From assembly GCA_031272375.1 (NCBI GenBank), contig JAISTY010000093.1:1-5812 (forward strand): 5,812 nt of DNA, written 5' to 3'. Within the stretch, counting starts at the first letter, position 1. The number at the start of each line of letters is the position of its first letter. Source of the stretch: Opitutaceae bacterium. GTDB taxonomy: Bacteria > Verrucomicrobiota > Verrucomicrobiia > Opitutales > Opitutaceae. The notes under the pieces were generated by a model. It saw only the letters and a list, made by a program, of their open reading frames with translations. It made no database searches and had not been told where the DNA came from. This document shows positions 1 to 5,812 of the stretch, piece by piece. The translations under genes and the position numbers were made by a program.

Positions 1-723
1 GTGGTTGCCGCTGCGTTGTACGGCGTGGGAGTGGTGGCCGGCGCCCCGGTGGGGGGGGTGGACGGTGGGGCGCCGGTGCCGGGCGGCGATGGCGGCGGCG
101 GGGTGGTGGAGGGCGTGGGGGGCGGACAACCTGCCGCGGAGCCAGCGGTAAAGGACGCCGCGGAAGATGAACTCCTCCGTGAGGGGCGCGACGGCGACGG
201 CGAGCAGGGTGAAGATCGCCTTTTGGGGAAGGTCGGGGGAGTTTTGGAAAAAGAGGATGAGGGACTGCGGAACCGGGGGTGTTTCCGTGAAGGAGAGGAA
301 GTCGGCCCAGAGGCGTCCGGAGAGGGCGACGGGAGGGAGGGCGAGGAGGAAGACGAGGGCGGCGGCGGCGAGGAGGCGGAGGAGGGGAGGGCGCGGGCGG
401 GACGGTTGGTCGAAGGCGTCGCGGAGAATGAGGAGGCGGTTGGCGGCGATGCCGGAGGCGAGGCCGAGCTGGAAGCAGACGGTTGCGAGGAGGAGGCGGT
501 GGGATTCGGGGACGCGGGGGGCGAGGGCGTTGGCGAGGCTGATGAAGAAGCAGGCGGCGAGCATGAAGACGAGGACGGCCTGGAGGAGGCGGATGGGGGT
601 GGCGTCGAGGGGTGCGAGGTTGCGCGAGGCGGCGAGGCGGCGTCCGGCCTTTGAGAAGCAGAGCCAGCCGGCGAGGAGGAAGCCGGAGGCGAGCAGGGAG
701 ATTTCGATGGCGACGGCGTTCAT
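1..723 (-). CDS. CPBP family intramembrane metalloprotease, C-terminus beyond left edge
   Basis: The minus-strand frame opens at ATG 723-721 and stays open for 241 codons to the window edge. Hydrophobic segments lie at about residues 5-23, 46-67, 76-100, 115-135 and 168-181. They are followed by PLTEEFIFRGVLYRWLRGR, whose E183-E184-x3-R188 is the first signature motif of CPBP (CAAX protease / bacteriocin-processing, formerly Abi) membrane proteases; the glutamates are catalytic in the family. The later family motifs (FxxxH, then HxxxN) are not seen before the edge. After residue 200 the frame turns abruptly hydrophilic, with ten histidines in residues 203-241, where a further membrane helix would be expected. 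A shifted frame reads as a proline/threonine linker there, so a frameshift near 117-122 is suspected. The substrate cannot be told from sequence; relatives process prenylated proteins, bacteriocins or signalling proteins. It is divergent from the thioesterase gene, with 90 bp between the starts. No clear Shine-Dalgarno sequence precedes the ATG. Confidence 0.8.
   Translation of the reverse strand, partial: MNAVAIEISLLASGFLLAGWLCFSKAGRRLAASRNLAPLDATPIRLLQAVLVFMLAACFFISLANALAPRVPESHRLLLATVCFQLGLASGIAANRLLILRDAFDQPSRPRPPLLRLLAAAALVFLLALPPVALSGRLWADFLSFTETPPVPQSLILFFQNSPDLPQKAIFTLLAVAVAPLTEEFIFRGVLYRWLRGRLSAPHALHHPAAAIAARHRRPTVHPPHRGAGHHSHAVQRSGNH
24..77 (-). repeat. Two 27-bp degenerate repeats encoding a Pro/Thr-rich linker in a shifted frame
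   Basis: On the minus strand, two adjacent 27-base units (77-51 and 50-24) translate as TGAPPSTPP and TGAPATTPT in the frame one base ahead of the protease frame. Over the shared TGAP block the three differences (GGC/GGG, GCC/GCG, CCA/CCG) all fall on third codon positions of that shifted frame. In the protease frame the same units give HRRPTVHPP and HRGAGHHSH, which are not conserved. This suggests the shifted frame is the one under selection, and that the repeat encodes a disordered linker between membrane helices. The repeat is short and diverged, so the evidence is modest. Confidence 0.45.
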
Positions 724-813
724 GGACGATGGCGGGGCGCGGGCGATTGACGCGCGGAAGCTGGGGGTGTTTTGGGCTTTGGCAAGGCGGCGGGAGCGGG
801 CAGGGTGCGCGCG

Positions 814-1233
814 ATGAACGCAGAAACTCCACAAGGCGCCGCCGGTTCGCAGGGCCGTTTGGTGATCCGCACCATCGCGATGCCCTGCGACACGAACGCG
901 CGCGGGGACATTTTCGGGGGGTGGCTGATGTCGCAGTTGGATCTTGGCGGGGCGGTGCTGGCGCAGCAGCTGGCCAACGGGCGGGTGACGACGGTGGCGG
1001 TGGAAAAGCTGGACTTCATCGCGCCGGTGAAGGTGGGCGACACGGTGACGTGTTTCGCGCGGTTGCTTTCGCGGGGGCGCACCTCGATGCGGCTGGGGTT
1101 GGAGGCGTGGGCGACGCGGCACGGGGAGATCACGACGAAGCAGGTGGCGCGGGGGATTTACATTTACGTGGCGATAGACGCGGAGGGGAGACCGGCGCCG
1201 GTGCCGGAGTCGGCGCGGGCGGAGGAAATTTAG
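814..1233 (+). CDS. yciA: YciA-type acyl-CoA thioesterase (hotdog fold)
   Basis: This 139-residue cytoplasmic enzyme should hydrolyse acyl-CoA esters to free acid and CoA, which recovers CoA and tunes acyl-CoA pools. The sequence matches the YciA family along its whole length: LVIRTIAMPCDTNARGDIF at residues 16-34, then GGWLMSQLDLGGAVLAQQL at 35-53, where Asp43 corresponds to the catalytic aspartate. GRVTTVAVEKLDFIAPVKVG (56-75) is the hotdog helix-to-strand stretch, and VAIDAEGRPAPVPE (119-132) is the typical C-terminal end. Length and motif order are normal, and nothing is missing. ATG 814 is preferred over an in-frame TTG at 772, because family homology begins shortly after this ATG and a purine-rich GGGAGCGGGCAGGG stretch (about 791-804) lies just upstream. 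The gene is monocistronic by appearance: it is divergent from the protease and convergent with the beta-galactosidase, with a palindromic element just past its stop. The exact acyl preference cannot be read from the sequence. Confidence 0.93.
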   Translation: MNAETPQGAAGSQGRLVIRTIAMPCDTNARGDIFGGWLMSQLDLGGAVLAQQLANGRVTTVAVEKLDFIAPVKVGDTVTCFARLLSRGRTSMRLGLEAWATRHGEITTKQVARGIYIYVAIDAEGRPAPVPESARAEEI

Positions 1234-1240
1234 GAATTGG

Positions 1241-1267
1241 AAAAGGGCGGGGCGACCAGTCGCCCCG
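1241..1267 (-). terminator. Possible intrinsic terminator of the beta-galactosidase gene
   Basis: Read in the lacZ direction, the 9-bp GC hairpin at 1267-1248 is followed, after three cytosines, by TTTT (1244-1241). The stem is strong, but the T tract is short and offset from the stem. Termination here is therefore plausible rather than clear. In the yciA direction no T tract follows either hairpin. Confidence 0.35.
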
Positions 1268-1291
1268 TCGAAAGCGGCGACAAGTCGCCGC
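1245..1291. repeat. REP-like tandem palindromes between convergent genes
   Basis: Two palindromes stand side by side. The first is GGGGCGAC (1249-1256), CA, GTCGCCCC (1259-1266), extended one pair by C1248/G1267. The second is GCGGCGAC (1274-1281), AA, GTCGCCGC (1284-1291). They share the core GGCGAC-NN-GTCGCC and are separated by seven bases. Read on the minus strand, the unit translates as ECGDLSPLSTGRLVAPPF. I recall similar ECGDxSPL peptides as products of spurious small ORFs in Verrucomicrobiota and Lentisphaerota genomes, which would make this one copy of a dispersed element. That recall was not checked here. The position between the stops of yciA (1233) and lacZ (1322) suits a shared transcription end or REP-type mRNA-stabilising element. 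Confidence 0.7.
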
Positions 1292-1321
1292 ACTCCAAAG
1301 AGGGGAAACGGCGGGTGGGGG

Positions 1322-4620
<3,299 letters not shown>

Positions 4621-4703
4621 GGGGCGTTGGGGAAATTGCCGGGCGACGGGGAGCGAATTGTGTGGCGGACGGGGCGGTTGGCGGCAGGTTGTCGGGCGCA
4701 AAC

Positions 4704-5534
4704 ATGGCACAGACGAAGCGAAAGGAAACGGAGGGGAACGGGGCGGGGCCGCTGGCCGGGCGGCGGGTGGTTGTCACGCGGCCGGCGGGGCAGAACGGCG
4801 GGTTGCGGGCGTTGTTGGAAGGGCGCGGGGCGGAGGTGTTGGAGCTGCCGCTCATACGGGTTGTGGCGGCGCCGGATCGGGACGCGGTGGTGGAGGTTTT
4901 CGCGGAGCTTGGGAGCTACGACTGGATTGTGTTCACGAGCGCGAACGGGGTGCGGTGTTTTTTCGACATCGCGCTGCGGGCGTTCGAGGACATCCGCGGG
5001 CTGGGGTTGCTGCGGTTCGCATGCGTCGGCGGGGCGACGGCGGCGGAGGTGGAGAAGTTCCACATCAAGGTTGAGTGCCGGCCGGAGGTGGCGACGGCGG
5101 AGGCGCTGGCGGAGGCGTTGGTGGCGACGGGGAGCCTTGACAGCGCGAAGGTGATTTTGGTGACGGGCAATTTGAACCGTGACGCGCTGGCGCGGCGTCT
5201 GGAGGAGGCGCGGGCGATTGTGGACAAGCTGCCGCTTTACCGGACGGAGCGGGTGGACGCGGCGCGGGAGCACGCGGAGGCGCTGGCGGAGTTCCGGCGG
5301 CGTGGGGCGGACGCGGTGTTGCTGGCGAGCGCGAGCGCGGCGGAGTCCTACGCGGCGCAGGCCGGGGCGCCGGGGTTTTTCGCGGCGGGCGCGAGGCGGC
5401 CGTTGGTGGGGAGCATCGGGGCGGCGACGGGGGGGGCGTTGCGGCGGCTCGGGCTGGCGGTGGATTTCGAGGCGGAGGAGCCGGGGTTGGAGGCGTTGGC
5501 GGAGGCGCTCGGGCGAAGGCTTTCGGAGGGGTGA
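4704..5534 (+). CDS. hemD: Uroporphyrinogen-III synthase
   Basis: This 276-residue cytoplasmic enzyme is predicted to cyclise hydroxymethylbilane with inversion of ring D, giving uroporphyrinogen III, the branch point to haem, sirohaem and cobalamin. HemD motifs appear in order: VVVTRPAGQ (22-30), LELPLIRV (46-53), DWIVFTSANGV (73-83), FACVGGATAAEVEK (105-118), TAEALAEAL (131-139), ILVTGN (151-156), LPLYRTE with the family's conserved tyrosine at 179, then LASASAAES and VGSIGAATGGALRRLGL near the end. Homology is spread over the whole protein and matches the two-lobed HemD fold; HemD is poorly conserved overall. ATG 4704 is chosen; an in-frame GTG at 4662 would add 14 residues without family similarity. 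No clear Shine-Dalgarno sequence precedes either. It is not fused to a methyltransferase (CobA/CysG type), and hemC and hemB are not adjacent. All alanine codons but four are GCG, opposite to the GCC preference of the neighbouring minus-strand genes. Confidence 0.9.
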   Translation: MAQTKRKETEGNGAGPLAGRRVVVTRPAGQNGGLRALLEGRGAEVLELPLIRVVAAPDRDAVVEVFAELGSYDWIVFTSANGVRCFFDIALRAFEDIRGLGLLRFACVGGATAAEVEKFHIKVECRPEVATAEALAEALVATGSLDSAKVILVTGNLNRDALARRLEEARAIVDKLPLYRTERVDAAREHAEALAEFRRRGADAVLLASASAAESYAAQAGAPGFFAAGARRPLVGSIGAATGGALRRLGLAVDFEAEEPGLEALAEALGRRLSEG

Positions 5535-5565
5535 GGAGGCTGTTTTTTGGGATTTTGTCCCACAC

Positions 5566-5614
5566 GAAGCCAAGCCAAGCCGAACCAAGGAGAGCAAGGC
5601 AGGGGGCTTCTTTT
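5566..5614 (+). terminator. Weak hairpin with T4, possible hemD terminator
   Basis: GAAGCC (5566-5571) can pair with GGCTTC (5605-5610), and TTTT (5611-5614) follows at once. The stem is only 6 bp and the loop is 33 bases, though the loop contains further GCC/GGC and CC/GG pairs that could extend it. It lies 32 bp past the hemD stop, between convergent genes, where a terminator is expected. The pairing is weak, so the call is tentative. Confidence 0.3.
5568..5587. repeat. Tandem pentamer AGCCA, four degenerate copies
   Basis: Units are AGCCA (5568-5572), AGCCA (5573-5577), AGCCG (5578-5582) and AACCA (5583-5587). The array occupies the spacer between the convergent ends of hemD and the right-edge gene. 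It is probably a slippage-derived microsatellite of no coding value. Confidence 0.5.
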
Positions 5615-5626
5615 GGGCGGCGGGTT

Positions 5627-5812
5627 TTACGGGCCGAGGCGGAAGGCGTAGAAGCCGGGGGGCAGCTTGTCGCCGACGCGGATTTCATGGGCGAGGTGCT
5701 CGCGGAAAAAGTCGTCCACCTCGTCGGCGCCGGAGGATTGGGTGACGTCGGGGCCGGAGGCGAGGCCCTCGGAGGTGACGATGCCGAGAAGTTCCATGGG
5801 GGCCCATTCTTT
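5627..5812 (-). CDS. C-terminal end of an unrecognised protein (N-terminus beyond right edge)
   Basis: The minus strand is open from the window edge to TAA at 5629-5627, giving the last 61 residues of a protein. Codons mostly end in C, as in the other minus-strand genes here, which supports real coding. The fragment contains EWAPMELLGIVTSEG, then an acidic stretch GADEVDDFFREHLAHEI, then RVGDKLPPGFYAFRLGP at the very C-terminus. It looks soluble, with no membrane segment or known catalytic motif. An internal ATG at 5797-5795 would give a 56-residue protein, but the frame is open upstream of it and no ribosome binding site precedes it, so a longer gene is more likely. I do not recognise the family and assign no function. 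Confidence 0.7.
   Translation of the reverse strand, partial: KEWAPMELLGIVTSEGLASGPDVTQSSGADEVDDFFREHLAHEIRVGDKLPPGFYAFRLGP

Noticed and set aside
1..654. Plus-strand open frame starting at GTG 1
   Set aside because: The product is an acidic Gly/Glu-rich low-complexity sequence; the opposite strand has membrane helices and the EExxxR motif of a CPBP protease.
747..775. TTGACG at 747-752 as a -35 box for yciA
   Set aside because: No acceptable -10 hexamer lies 16-18 bp downstream (only G/T-rich sequence), so it is probably a chance match.
772..813. In-frame TTG at 772 as the thioesterase start
   Set aside because: It adds 14 residues without family similarity, and ATG 814 sits at the usual YciA start distance from the first conserved block.
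5548..5562. TGGGA-TTTTG-TCCCA small hairpin after hemD
   Set aside because: The 5-bp stem has no T tract after it on either strand, so it is unconvincing as a terminator.

Overview
The window comes from a very GC-rich bacterial chromosome. Gene content, a long exported-looking GH2 beta-galactosidase and a paired-palindrome element whose minus-strand translation reads ECGDLSPL point to Verrucomicrobiota, probably an Opitutaceae-like organism. That placement is inference: there is no rRNA or other marker gene. No mobile element, CRISPR array, tRNA or phage gene is visible, and no stretch longer than 300 bases lacks a gene.

Layout, left to right: (1) 1-723, minus strand: a membrane protease of the CPBP (CAAX protease / bacteriocin-processing) family that runs off the left edge. 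Its reading frame looks disturbed just after the catalytic EExxxR motif. (2) 814-1233, plus strand: a YciA-type acyl-CoA thioesterase, divergent from the protease. (3) 1245-1291: two nearly identical palindromes in tandem between the convergent ends of the thioesterase and the next gene. (4) 1322-4576, minus strand: a complete 1084-residue LacZ-type GH2 beta-galactosidase with a probable export signal. (5) 4577-4703: a divergent spacer holding an AT-rich island with an 11-bp direct repeat. (6) 4704-5534, plus strand: uroporphyrinogen-III synthase (hemD). (7) 5535-5626: a short spacer with a tandem pentamer and a weak hairpin. (8) 5627-5812, minus strand: the C-terminal end of an unrecognised protein that continues past the right edge.

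The genes alternate in orientation and do not form an operon. They serve unrelated housekeeping or catabolic roles: acyl-CoA hydrolysis, beta-galactoside breakdown and tetrapyrrole synthesis. The plus strand is strongly G-rich, so plus-strand genes end codons in G and minus-strand genes end codons in C. This also creates many long false open frames opposite the real genes.

I see no new multi-gene system. The observations most worth checking are the broken-looking frame in the CPBP protease, the paired palindrome between convergent genes, and the AT-rich repeated island between lacZ and hemD.
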